Positions 41,710-50,551 of a DNA stretch of 64,000 nt are shown one piece after another (within the stretch, counting starts at the first letter, position 1; every line of letters begins with the position of its first letter). Under the pieces are notes generated by a model. That model was not told the DNA's origin. It saw nothing but the letters and a program-made list of their open reading frames with translations, and ran no database searches. Position numbers and translations under genes: made by a program. Source of the stretch: Paenibacillus taichungensis. Lineage in GTDB: Bacteria > Bacillota > Bacilli > Paenibacillales > Paenibacillaceae. The stretch is from the NCBI RefSeq assembly GCF_013359905.1, contig NZ_JABMCC010000118.1, forward strand, positions 186,001-250,000. Reading direction: 5' to 3'.

Positions 41710-43935
41710 TTATTCGGTCTGAAAACTTGGAATTTGTTCATACCGTTTCTTCATTTCCTCGTAGCTCAGTTTCAGTCGCTCACTGTACTGTACCTGCTCC
41801 CAGGGCTGCCAGCTGTATATAGGCAATGTCTTCACATCCAGTGTCTTCTGTTCACCACCAGGCCAAGAAATATTTCCAGTAGAACGATCCATTAGCCACG
41901 GAATCAGGGTCACACCTTTGACTGCGACGGTTTCGAATTCCCGCCCACCTTTCAGCGCTCCATACTTGATCGCTTGCAGTGAACTTGGGTCACCGAATCC
42001 AAGCAGCATCCATGGAATACGCATCTCGACCTGATTACCGTTATACTGCCAGGCGGTTAACGAATCGGTATCGGATTGATCTGGAGCTGTTGTTCCCCGT
42101 TTCAATGTGCCAACCTTCTCATTCATGAACGGTTGGGCGGACCGGGTATCCGGTGGGGTCATCCGTAAGCTGACCGCCAGGTTCCATGGATGGAATGGAT
42201 CTGCTGCATTCTCTTGCTCCTCGGGCAGCATCCCATAACCGTCCTTGCCGTAGAGGCGCTGGTTAAAATCATAGTCCTTGGCGATCTCCACTTGTGATTC
42301 ATCATCCTGTCCCAATGTAATCACTGTTTCGAGTCCATCACTCAGCGTTCGATCCGGAAGTCTCGCACCCGGCTGATTCCCACCATCCAGCGTATCCGTT
42401 CCGATGCGCAGCAAGGTCTGGTCTGGATCAAAAGGTTGATCGAGCGTCATGCCAATGTACAGGTAGGCTTCATCATGGGTCATTTTCATTTCCTTGATGC
42501 CGTCTACCTTACCTTGCCAGACGGTGACCTCTTCCTTCTTCAGCGCATTCCAGTCATCCAGCCTCCCGTCGATGGTCAGCTGTTCCTGCTTACCGGGGTC
42601 CATAGCGAGCAGACCGAACATCTTCTCATTCGTCAGCACGTTCAGCCAGTAGGCCCGCCGATCAGCGGGAATTTCGAGCGGCATCGTGTTCCAGGTTTTT
42701 TTGAACCACTCATCCTGCCACATGAACAAAATCGCTCCTGCATACCCCTCATCATAAATATCCTGAGTCAGCGATGCGTCGATCTCGCCCTGCTCGGCCT
42801 CGTTATGTCCGCCCTGATCCCGACCTCCCATACCCAGATGGGAGATTCCAAGCGAAGACGGTACACCGTACTCTGTAATCATTACAGGCATATCGGAAAA
42901 CTCGGCTTTGAGCTTGCGCAGATAACTTTTGTACGTGTTGTACTCGCCGTTCTCATCCTTAATCGTCTGGAGTGTTTGGTCCGTATGGAACAGGTCCGGG
43001 TAATAAGGATACACATGGTATGCTGCAAAATATCCGCCCTGCCACTCTTCCGGTTGAATATGTCGCGCATCCACACTCACCAAATCCTCTTCAAACAGCG
43101 GCTCACCCGGATGATCCAGCACATCGGTGGTAACCCAATTGGTGAAGGTCATCGGATGCTCCCATCCGTATTTCTTCTCCAACACGGCGGTATAGTCCAG
43201 CAGCTCTGCCAGCCAATTCTCGAACGGTGATGCATCCTGCGTCCCGGAAAAATGAGCGCCTTTGTACTGCGGCACATCGGGGTGACTCTCATTCGTGTTG
43301 TTCACCATCGAAGGGTCCCACTCGGTCCCCACATGCCAAGCCATTAGATATTTCCCGGCATTCGTCTTGTATTTGCCGCTTGACTCTCCCGGTTTATCGG
43401 GAATGTCCGCATCCCCATATACAGCCGATACCGCCTTTTCAATCTCCTGCTTGAACGTCTGCTCAATATGGTCAGCATAGGCATCCTGCTTCTCGATCAA
43501 CTCTTCTTCCGGCGACCATATGCCCTGTATAAAATATAACGGTTGCTCCCGGCCACGGTTATACTCAACCAATGCGGTGTAAAAAACCGGCTCATGTACC
43601 GTGTACACCCGGATGACATTGGCCCCCAGATCCTCAATCTGCTGGAACCACTTTAAGTAATCCTCTTTGGTCAACGGAAACTCGCCTGGGTAATGTCCTG
43701 GTGATGTTGCGCCCAGGTTCACACCTTTCACGAACATCTCCCGCCATGCACCATCGGGTCCATATTCCATGAACCGGTCTCCATCGGTCTTGAATTTCAT
43801 CTCCGTGCCATTATCCGCTGTGTACGTAACGAGCTGGGGTTGCATATAGTGCCAGCCGGCAAATATTCCGCCTGTCACTACGGCCGCTCCTGCAAACATC
43901 GTTAGCAACCAGCGTCTTCGTCTTCGTCTGCTCAT
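41710..43935 (-). CDS. Membrane-anchored glycoside hydrolase with C-terminal CBM9-like domain
   Basis: The 741-residue protein starts with a run of arginines and one membrane segment (about residues 9-28). Residues about 55-460 look like a clan GH-A TIM barrel ('GVNLGATSPGHYPGEFPLTKEDYLKWF' in parts, 'NVIRVYTVHEPVFY', 'AWHVGTEWDP' with Glu205 as likely acid/base, 'VMITEYGVPSS' with Glu355 as likely nucleophile, 'GAILFMWQDEWFK'). Residues about 470-700 resemble a CBM9/DOMON-type domain ('LTIDGRLDDWNALKK', 'VEMRIPWMLLGF'). It probably trims or releases the operon's polymer on the cell surface. First gene of the operon; the ATG at 43935 is preceded by GAGGTG at a long spacing. Confidence 0.8.
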   Translation of the reverse strand: MSRRRRRRWLLTMFAGAAVVTGGIFAGWHYMQPQLVTYTADNGTEMKFKTDGDRFMEYGPDGAWREMFVKGVNLGATSPGHYPGEFPLTKEDYLKWFQQIEDLGANVIRVYTVHEPVFYTALVEYNRGREQPLYFIQGIWSPEEELIEKQDAYADHIEQTFKQEIEKAVSAVYGDADIPDKPGESSGKYKTNAGKYLMAWHVGTEWDPSMVNNTNESHPDVPQYKGAHFSGTQDASPFENWLAELLDYTAVLEKKYGWEHPMTFTNWVTTDVLDHPGEPLFEEDLVSVDARHIQPEEWQGGYFAAYHVYPYYPDLFHTDQTLQTIKDENGEYNTYKSYLRKLKAEFSDMPVMITEYGVPSSLGISHLGMGGRDQGGHNEAEQGEIDASLTQDIYDEGYAGAILFMWQDEWFKKTWNTMPLEIPADRRAYWLNVLTNEKMFGLLAMDPGKQEQLTIDGRLDDWNALKKEEVTVWQGKVDGIKEMKMTHDEAYLYIGMTLDQPFDPDQTLLRIGTDTLDGGNQPGARLPDRTLSDGLETVITLGQDDESQVEIAKDYDFNQRLYGKDGYGMLPEEQENAADPFHPWNLAVSLRMTPPDTRSAQPFMNEKVGTLKRGTTAPDQSDTDSLTAWQYNGNQVEMRIPWMLLGFGDPSSLQAIKYGALKGGREFETVAVKGVTLIPWLMDRSTGNISWPGGEQKTLDVKTLPIYSWQPWEQVQYSERLKLSYEEMKKRYEQIPSFQTE

Positions 43936-44689
43936 GGCTCTTAATTGCTCACCTCTCTAGTATGCATCCTGCTTCATCTGCGGATCTTAAATGACATGAA
44001 GGTCTACGGGAAATTCCGCATCGGATGTCCGCTTTGGGTAGAGATGTCAGCGGTGTAGTTCTCACTATAGCTCTAAGTGTCTGCATTTGTAACTAGGCTG
44101 ATGGAAGCAAACGTGAACTGCAACATTCTGCCCATAATTCGTAAAATGCGCCATCAACTAGCATTCAGGAGCCCTTCTTGCTCTTATGTTCCATGGGCAC
44201 GAATATATGTCACTTTAACCGTCCTTTGAAGTTCTTCCAGCCTTGCACATCTCTACCCGTTATTGTTATATGCAACGCGGATTGCGAGATCTGTTTCCGC
44301 TTGAACGCTTACCCCATTAAACGCTAATGATATTTTAAAGTTGCGGACATTTTTACAGTATTAACCATAAAGATTACAAAATTGATACTATAGTCCGATA
44401 ACATATCCTTGAAAACCCGCGCCCTATCAAGGTTTTCTGAAAAGTGCAGAAAATGAAAAAAGGACATCAGTCCCCCCCTATAGGACTGTGCCCATTTATA
44501 TTACTTTTACATAAAGCCCAATGAACACCCGGTCATCACCCGGAAGTCACGGATCTCTTACATGAAATGTAAAAAAATACATCTTATTTCCTAAATTTTG
44601 ACTCTATTAGGTCCATCCAATATTTGTGTCCAAATTGCAAAATAATTCCGGTTGCCGCATCTGGCATTGTCGGATATGCTTATAAAACA
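43936..44689. other. Long intergenic region upstream of the polysaccharide operon
   Basis: About 750 bases with no gene on either strand. It contains a few short inverted repeats (AGTCC/GGACT near 44468-44486; CCTTGA/TCAAGG near 44409-44437). No c-di-GMP riboswitch pattern was recognised. It probably holds a long operon leader and both divergent promoters. Confidence 0.45.
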
Positions 44690-44703
44690 GGAACACTTGT
44701 TCC
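44690..44703 (+). promoter_or_regulatory. LexA (DinR) box before the Y-family polymerase
   Basis: GGAACACTTGTTCC is a perfect palindrome with the SOS core GAAC-N4-GTTC, 92 bases upstream of the start codon. Confidence 0.8.
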
Positions 44704-44795
44704 ATACTGTAAATAAACTGTAAAATAACGTTGGCTGAATGAACCCCATCGCTGTACAGAAGCAGCCGAATCATGAATAAAAGGAGAGAAGTACT

Positions 44796-46040
44796 ATGCC
44801 CCGCAAAGACGGACGTGTCATTATGCTGGCCGATTGCCAGTCATTTTATGCCAGTGTGGAGAAGTCTGCACATCCTGAATACAGAGACCGTCCGCTTGTT
44901 GTTGCGGGAGATCCTGCACGCCGTTCAGGCATTATTCTGGCAGCCTGCCCACTTGCCAAGTCCTATGGAATTACTACAGCAGAACGGCTGGGTGAGGCTC
45001 TTGCCAAATGCCCCGATGTTGTCGTCATTCGTCCCAGGATGGCCGAATATATTCGTGTTTCCCTACACATTACCCGTATTCTTCAGTCCTATACCGATCT
45101 GGTTGAACCGTATAGCATTGACGAACAGTTTCTCGATGTCACCGGAAGTTTAGATCTGTTCGGCAGTCCTGAAACGATTGCCCGCAGCATCCAGGACAGG
45201 GTCATGGATGAGACTGGCGTCTATATCCGCGTCGGCATCAGCGACACCAAGGTTGTCAGCAAGATGGCCTGTGATCTGTATGCAAAAAAAGTCCCAGGAG
45301 GCATCTATACACTGCCCCGCAAGGACATGCAGACAACGTTGTGGAATAAACCTGTTCGAGACATGTTTATGGTCGGTTCCCGGATGGGGCAGCATCTCTA
45401 TAAGATGGGGATTCATACGATCGGTGATCTGGCGCAGACTCCATTGTCCCGGCTTAGAGAACGTTGGGGTGTAAATGGTGAGGTATTGTGGCGTATTGCC
45501 CGCGGAATCGATGATTCTCCAGTAAAACCCGGGACATATGCTCACCAGCAGCAGGGCATTGGACATCAGATGACATTGCCTCGGGACTATGAATCGTGGG
45601 CAGACATCAAGGTGGTGCTGCTCGAACTGGCAGAGCTGGTCAGCCGGCGTTCCCGGGACAAATCGCTCATGGGTAATGTCGTCTCTGTAGGATGCCGGGG
45701 GCAGGATTACGATCGTCCAACCGGCTTCTCCCGCCAAATGAAGGTGAATGAACCTACCAACATCACCGATGAAGTTTACGATGCGGCTGCAGCTCTGTTT
45801 CTGCGCCATTGGGACGGATTACCCATTCGCCGCATCAGCGTGTCATTGACTGGGCTCGTGCCCGATTCCGAAGTACAGCTATCCTGGTTCGATGACCGCG
45901 AACGCAAAAGAGAACTGGAACGCGCCACGGATGACATCAAGCGCAAGTTCGGAGAAACCGCGATCATGCGGGCCTCCTCGCTCTGCTCGTCCGCGCAGGC
46001 ACAGGACCGTTCTCATAAAATTGGAGGTCACTATAAATGA
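44796..46040 (+). CDS. Y-family DNA polymerase (UvrX/YqjW-like, DinB family)
   Basis: The 414-residue translesion polymerase has catalytic metal residues Asp13 ('LADCQSFYASVE'), Asp109 and Glu110 ('YSIDEQFLDV'). It also shows fingers residues ('RRSGIILAACPLAKSYGI'), the helix-hairpin-helix thumb ('YKMGIHTIGDLAQTPLSRLRERWG') and a C-terminal little-finger domain. It lacks the beta-clamp motif at the expected DinB end as far as I can see. Pairing with a downstream YolD-like gene, overlapping by ATGA, matches the B. subtilis yqjW-yqjX and uvrX-yolD pairs. A LexA box upstream predicts SOS induction. ATG at 44796 follows AAGGAG. Confidence 0.9.
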   Translation: MPRKDGRVIMLADCQSFYASVEKSAHPEYRDRPLVVAGDPARRSGIILAACPLAKSYGITTAERLGEALAKCPDVVVIRPRMAEYIRVSLHITRILQSYTDLVEPYSIDEQFLDVTGSLDLFGSPETIARSIQDRVMDETGVYIRVGISDTKVVSKMACDLYAKKVPGGIYTLPRKDMQTTLWNKPVRDMFMVGSRMGQHLYKMGIHTIGDLAQTPLSRLRERWGVNGEVLWRIARGIDDSPVKPGTYAHQQQGIGHQMTLPRDYESWADIKVVLLELAELVSRRSRDKSLMGNVVSVGCRGQDYDRPTGFSRQMKVNEPTNITDEVYDAAAALFLRHWDGLPIRRISVSLTGLVPDSEVQLSWFDDRERKRELERATDDIKRKFGETAIMRASSLCSSAQAQDRSHKIGGHYK

Positions 46041-46378
46041 GTAAAAAATTACAGCAAAACGGGATTTTTGAGTCGTCACGCATGATGCTTCCCGAACATC
46101 GGGAAGCCTACATCATTCATCAGGAGCAACTTGCTCCCCGTACCCGTCCATCCCTGGATGCCCAGGCAGCGGAAGAAATGTCCCGTTTACTTAGTAACTC
46201 CATGCTGCTTGGGGATGCAGTCACCATCACCCTGTTCCATGAACATGATGATATCCGTTTTACCGGACAGGTGCTCCGATTGGACTCCCCTGCTCGTACC
46301 CTTAAGCTGCTGATGGAGAGCGGAACCCGGGACATTCAGATGAATCTTATTACGGATGTGGTACTCGCGAATGAATGA
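46037..46378 (+). CDS. YolD-like protein (partner of the Y-family polymerase)
   Basis: The 113-residue protein starts within the polymerase stop (ATGA). 'GIFESSRMMLPEHREAYI' and 'ITLFHEHDDIRFTGQVLRLDSPARTLKLL' are the YolD family pattern, and the tail 'IQMNLITDVVLAN' completes the usual domain of about 110 residues. YolD-like proteins accompany UvrX-type polymerases and are thought to assist or control them, similar to UmuD with UmuC; the mechanism is unclear. It shares the LexA-controlled promoter. Confidence 0.88.
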   Translation: MSKKLQQNGIFESSRMMLPEHREAYIIHQEQLAPRTRPSLDAQAAEEMSRLLSNSMLLGDAVTITLFHEHDDIRFTGQVLRLDSPARTLKLLMESGTRDIQMNLITDVVLANE

Positions 46379-46572
46379 TGCGGTCTGGGGTTGCGGGTAT
46401 ACCGGAATAGATGCAGCATGGCCATTGCTATGCAGGACCCTTTTCCTACACATTCTGAACCAAGACTGAAGCAGCCGATAAGCCCATTCCTATTAGACCA
46501 TGTCGTTCCAAAGAAGCAAAAGGACGGATTGGTGTTTCATCGGCTACTTGGAAGGGTATAGAGATGACTTAA

Positions 46573-47514
46573 TTAGAAGAAACTCCAGTCAAATTCCTTG
46601 GAAAGACGCTCAAGCAGATGCACACCTGCAATACTGTTTCCTTTCCGATTCAGAGCCGGACCTACAAGACCGATGCCAAACTGGCCTGGAACCAGAGTCA
46701 GAATCCCACCCGACACTCCACTCTTGGCAGGCAACCCGACCTGAATCGCGAATTCGCCTGATGCATTATACATACCGCAGGTAGTCATGAATGTCTTGGC
46801 GATCTGTACATAACGACGAGGAATAAGCTCAATCCCGGTGATGGGATCTGTCCCATCATAAGCAAGCACCAGTGCCATACGGGCTAGGTCCGCACAAGTC
46901 ACCTCGATGGAGCAATGGCGGAAATAGACGGCAAGCACATCTTCGACGTCATCCTTGAGCACACCATTGTGCTTCAGAAAATAACCAAGCGAGCGGTTCA
47001 GATGGCCTGTCTCCGATTCGGACTGGTATACCGACTCGTTATAGTCCAGCCGATCATTATTAGCCAGCTTGCGAAAAAATTCCAAAATGCGCCGTGACTT
47101 CTCCTCTTTACAATCCCCAGCAATCAGGGACGATACCGTAATCGCGCCCGCATTGATCAATGGATTAAACGGAATGCCCGGTTCGACCAGTTCGAGCTTG
47201 ATCATGGAATCATAATCATCCCCGGTAGGTTCTTTTCCTACATTAAAGAAGACCGCTTCCTCCCCATGATCCATCAGGGCCAGAATGAGTGTAAATACCT
47301 TGGAGATACTTTGCATCGTAAACGGGACACCACAGTCTCCGGCTGATACATGATTGCCTTCGGCGTTCATGATATGTATACCCAGTTCATCCTGTGAAGC
47401 CTTGAACAACTCGGGAATATAAGAAGCGACTTTCCCCTGTCCAGTGTGCAGACGGCTGGTCTCCAGCCATTCCGGCAGCAACTGGTTCAGACGTTCCATT
47501 GCAGCATTGCTCAT
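46573..47514 (-). CDS. glsA: Glutaminase
   Basis: The 313-residue serine-dependent beta-lactamase-fold glutaminase hydrolyses glutamine to glutamate and ammonia. The catalytic S-x-x-K is in 'TMQSISKVFTLIL'. Further family segments are 'YDSMIKLELVEPGIPFNPLINAGAI', 'YNESVYQSESETGHLNRSLGYFL', 'CSIEVTCADLARMALVLAYDG', 'TCGMYNASGEFAIQVGLPAKSGVSGGI' and 'KGNSIAGVHLLERLS', each quoted in part. ATG at 47514 is eight bases after GGAGG; the frame remains open upstream. Monocistronic. In B. subtilis a homologue is induced by glutamine through a two-component system, not seen here. Confidence 0.93.
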   Translation of the reverse strand: MSNAAMERLNQLLPEWLETSRLHTGQGKVASYIPELFKASQDELGIHIMNAEGNHVSAGDCGVPFTMQSISKVFTLILALMDHGEEAVFFNVGKEPTGDDYDSMIKLELVEPGIPFNPLINAGAITVSSLIAGDCKEEKSRRILEFFRKLANNDRLDYNESVYQSESETGHLNRSLGYFLKHNGVLKDDVEDVLAVYFRHCSIEVTCADLARMALVLAYDGTDPITGIELIPRRYVQIAKTFMTTCGMYNASGEFAIQVGLPAKSGVSGGILTLVPGQFGIGLVGPALNRKGNSIAGVHLLERLSKEFDWSFF

Positions 47515-47628
47515 CTCCATCTCCTCCAAATCTCTGTATGAGCATTTCACACGCATCTGAATGACAGTTTCCCATCGAAGTGATGCAAAATGCCCGGTAT
47601 AGTATGTATTACCCGCAAGCCTGATCCC

Positions 47629-48111
47629 TTACCGCTTCACCTGAAGATTCAGCTCCAGAATCTCGCCGGGTAACCCATGATAATCCCCAACCCATGTGGA
47701 TACAAAGTTCTGTCTGAGCAATATTCGACGTGATGCCGCATTGGACGGATCGATAACCGCATAGAGTACACCAATTCCCGCCGCCTGTGCCTGAATAATC
47801 AGCCGAGCTGCGATGGAAGTCCCATGTCCTTTCCCCCAATGCTCCGGCAGAATCATGTAACCCATCTCCGCCCGGGACGGATCGGATTCATCCGGGATCA
47901 GTTTCGCGTAGGCCATGCCTACCCCATCTTCACCAGATATCCGATAATAGCCACAATTGTTGCCGAGATTATAGTTCAGCATGGATTCAAATTCCGCCGT
48001 AGCTTCATGCTCAGGCAGAGCACGTTCGGTAATCTGTTGCATGACTTCAATATTGGACACAAGTGCATAATAATCAGCAAAATCAGATGGTGCATATTTC
48101 AAGAAATTCAT
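47629..48111 (-). CDS. GNAT-family N-acetyltransferase (RimJ/RimL-like)
   Basis: The 160-residue protein is an acetyl-CoA-dependent acyltransferase. 'AEMGYMILPEHWGKGHGTSIAARLIIQAQ' holds the acetyl-CoA loop (Q/R-x-x-G-x-G/A variant GKGHGT), preceded by 'YRISGEDGVGMAYAKLI' and followed by 'VIDPSNAASRRILLRQNF', typical of the RimJ/RimL group acting on small molecules or protein N-termini. ATG at 48111 follows AGGAGGT by nine bases; an ATG three codons earlier abuts it. The acceptor is unknown. Confidence 0.87.
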   Translation of the reverse strand: MNFLKYAPSDFADYYALVSNIEVMQQITERALPEHEATAEFESMLNYNLGNNCGYYRISGEDGVGMAYAKLIPDESDPSRAEMGYMILPEHWGKGHGTSIAARLIIQAQAAGIGVLYAVIDPSNAASRRILLRQNFVSTWVGDYHGLPGEILELNLQVKR

Positions 48112-48249
48112 GACGTACATACCTCCTCCAAATGGCTAATAAGGACTTGCTCTTTTTATTTCACCTAGAGTATACCAGAAGCAAAGTATGCATTGCACAC
48201 AACCACTTCATGTACAGAAGTCTCATCCCTCTCAGGTTGAGCCGGTACC

Positions 48250-48275
48250 AAAAAAGCGGCCTCCGTAGAGACCGC
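48250..48275 (-). terminator. Terminator of the OFA transporter gene
   Basis: GCGG-CTC pairs with GAG-CCGC around CGTA, with seven T following on the minus strand. Confidence 0.75.
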
Positions 48276-48315
48276 CAGCTTGCTTTTTATAAAATAGAAC
48301 TAATCCCCACTACGA

Positions 48316-49608
48316 TCAGCTTGCCCGGGATGAAGGGTTAAGATTCATCTGCTGTTCCCGTTGGCGTGTACGACGTCCTTGACCCGGAGGCGTAATAATC
48401 AACGCCAGCAAGAGCGAGACGGCACACAGTACAGCGATCACAATAAAGGTAAGATGGAATCCACCCAGCAGGGCGCTGATAAACGATCCAGCCAGGGCAC
48501 CAAATCCAAATCCCTGATAGATCACGCCGTAGTTTTTGCTCTGATTTTTCAGTCCAAAGTAATCTGCCACAATCGCCGGGAAGACCGTGATATTCCCACC
48601 AAAGCAGAACGCGATAGCGGCCACACAGGCGAAGAAGATGCCAAAGCTCAGCGGTACCAGACTCAGCGTCATTACGGCAACAGCCGTAACCAGCAGTGCT
48701 CCGGCAATAACTTTCATCCGTCCTACTTTATCCGACAGCGCGCCCAGAATGATACGTCCAGCGGTGTTAAAGATGGCAACCATCGCCACCGCATTCGCAG
48801 CTGTAGCCACATTAAGACCTGCCAACTGAACACCGATGTCTTTCACAATACCGATCAGATACAGTCCACTCATACATGCCGTGAAGAAAATAACGAACAG
48901 CATATAAGCTTCTTTCGTACGCAGCATTTCTTTGACCGTATAATCATGACGTGTTACTTGTTGCTTCCCACCGTCCGTGCTGCTTGCAGCCGGAGCTTGT
49001 TCACGTACAACCGCTTCACGGATCAGGAACGAGCCGCCTACAATCAATACCAGTACAATAATGCCCCAGTACATAAAAGCTTGAGCAGGACCAACAGCAC
49101 CGATTAATGCCGAGTTCACGTATTTGAACAACAGACTGCCTGTACCAAAGGCCCCGACCGAAATACCTGAGATCAGACCTTTTCGTTCAGGGAACCACTT
49201 GATCAGGTTGGACAGGGAAGTAATATACGCCGTACCATCCGCGAATCCAACCACAAATCCGGCCAGAATATAGAGCAGTGTCAACGAACTCACTTGAGAA
49301 CTGAGCACGAGTCCCAGACCAAGCACAACTCCGGCTACCCGAATCAGGCGACGAAGCCCCCATCGTTCTTGCAGTCGACCTGCAAATAGTGTGGCAAATG
49401 CCAAAGCAAAGCTGGTAATCGAAAAAGTTATCGCGACCGAGCTGACGTCCCATCCGAAACGATCAGACAACGGTTGATTAAATAAACTCCAGGTGTAGAT
49501 GGTTCCGAGACCCATTTGTACAATAATGGTACCCAGTACAATAAGCCAGCGGTTCATTTTCATAGTTGTAGATGCTGAATTAGGTGCGGATGAAATAGCT
49601 GCTTTCAT
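48316..49608 (-). CDS. OFA-family MFS transporter (YhjX/OxlT-like)
   Basis: The 430-residue protein has 12 membrane segments. The N-terminal 'LGTIIVQMGLGTIYTWSLFNQPLSDRFGW', in parts, and 'GFADGTAYITSLSNLIKWFPERKGLISGISVGAFGTGSLLF' are typical of the oxalate/formate antiporter (OFA) family. E. coli YhjX of this family is controlled by a LytS/LytTR-type pair that answers to pyruvate, and such a pair lies directly upstream here. The substrate is therefore likely a small carboxylate such as pyruvate (inference). ATG at 49608 follows AGGGGAG. Confidence 0.87.
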   Translation of the reverse strand: MKAAISSAPNSASTTMKMNRWLIVLGTIIVQMGLGTIYTWSLFNQPLSDRFGWDVSSVAITFSITSFALAFATLFAGRLQERWGLRRLIRVAGVVLGLGLVLSSQVSSLTLLYILAGFVVGFADGTAYITSLSNLIKWFPERKGLISGISVGAFGTGSLLFKYVNSALIGAVGPAQAFMYWGIIVLVLIVGGSFLIREAVVREQAPAASSTDGGKQQVTRHDYTVKEMLRTKEAYMLFVIFFTACMSGLYLIGIVKDIGVQLAGLNVATAANAVAMVAIFNTAGRIILGALSDKVGRMKVIAGALLVTAVAVMTLSLVPLSFGIFFACVAAIAFCFGGNITVFPAIVADYFGLKNQSKNYGVIYQGFGFGALAGSFISALLGGFHLTFIVIAVLCAVSLLLALIITPPGQGRRTRQREQQMNLNPSSRAS

Positions 49609-49728
49609 CGTGATCTCCCCTTTGCCGATGTCATATATATGAATGCGTTCACAAGCTAATCATACATGAAAGGGGATTCATTACACCGATTTGAGCATGA
49701 GTTGCATCAGATGCGGAATGAAATGCCT

Positions 49729-50541
49729 CTAGATGCGCATGAGCTGCCTGAATTCTTTGACTTTGCCCCGGCTAACGGGCACTTCAGCCTCCAGATCACG
49801 TAAACGAAGCAGGTACGTATTGTTAAACCAGGGCACAATTTCACGAATTTGAGACAAATTCACCACGTAAGAACGATGGCAGCGGAAAAAGGTTTCCTGT
49901 GGCAATCGACCGTGAAAATCCGAAATGCTGACCGGCATCGTAAACTCACCGTTTTTGGTATACACCTTTGTCACTTTCTCTTGAGCTTCCGCATAATAAA
50001 TATCGGCGGTGTCAGTCACAATAATATTGTCATTGCGCAGCAGATTGATGCGTCGTCCCGTCTGGGCATTGGATTCCCGCGCCTGCAGATTTGATGCAGA
50101 CCATTCATCGTTTGTTTGAGCCGTATTGTGAATGGGTCCATCATCACTGCCACGTTCACGTTCGTCCTGCTCATGATCTCGTTTGAACGCCGTTTCGAGT
50201 TTATGCAGCATCGTGGCAATTCGTTTCTCATCATAGGGCTTCAGAATATAGTCAAACGCCTCCAGCTCAAACGCTTCAGCGGCATGTTCCTTGTACGCCG
50301 TTGTGAATACGATATATGGCTTGCTCGCAAACTTCCCAATATGATGTGCCAGCATCATGCCATCCAGCGAAGGGATATTTATATCCAGAAAAATAACGTC
50401 GACTTCCTGCTCCTGCAGAAACTTCAGCACATCCAGTCCATCTTCCAAACAATCCACCACTTCAATTTGGCTATGTTCCTGTATCAAGTAATTCAGTTCC
50501 TCACTGGCCGGAATTTCATCTTCAACAATAAGTGCTCTCAT
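49729..50541 (-). CDS. LytTR-family response regulator
   Basis: The 270-residue response regulator has a receiver domain at residues 1-120 with acidic residues near 8-9, phosphoacceptor Asp53 ('VIFLDINIPSLDG') and Lys in 'YILKPYDEKRIA'. A linker rich in Asp/Ser/Asn runs about 125-160. A LytTR DNA-binding domain follows at about 165-270 ('VTKVYTKNGEFTMPVSISDF', 'FFRCHRSYVVNLSQIREIVPW', 'VPVSRGKVKEFRQLM'). The start lies 11 bases after the kinase stop, with AAGGTGATG inside the stop region. It probably activates the adjacent OFA transporter gene. Confidence 0.92.
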   Translation of the reverse strand: MRALIVEDEIPASEELNYLIQEHSQIEVVDCLEDGLDVLKFLQEQEVDVIFLDINIPSLDGMMLAHHIGKFASKPYIVFTTAYKEHAAEAFELEAFDYILKPYDEKRIATMLHKLETAFKRDHEQDERERGSDDGPIHNTAQTNDEWSASNLQARESNAQTGRRINLLRNDNIIVTDTADIYYAEAQEKVTKVYTKNGEFTMPVSISDFHGRLPQETFFRCHRSYVVNLSQIREIVPWFNNTYLLRLRDLEAEVPVSRGKVKEFRQLMRI

Positions 50542-50551
50542 TAACGGTTCA

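Noticed and set aside
43936..44690. Possible c-di-GMP riboswitch in the leader of the polysaccharide operon
   Set aside because: None of the conserved GEMM segments could be found on the minus strand, although a long leader is likely.
44796..46378. Prophage remnant
   Set aside because: A UvrX/YolD pair often sits in phages, but no integrase, structural or lysis genes are present in the surrounding 20 kb.
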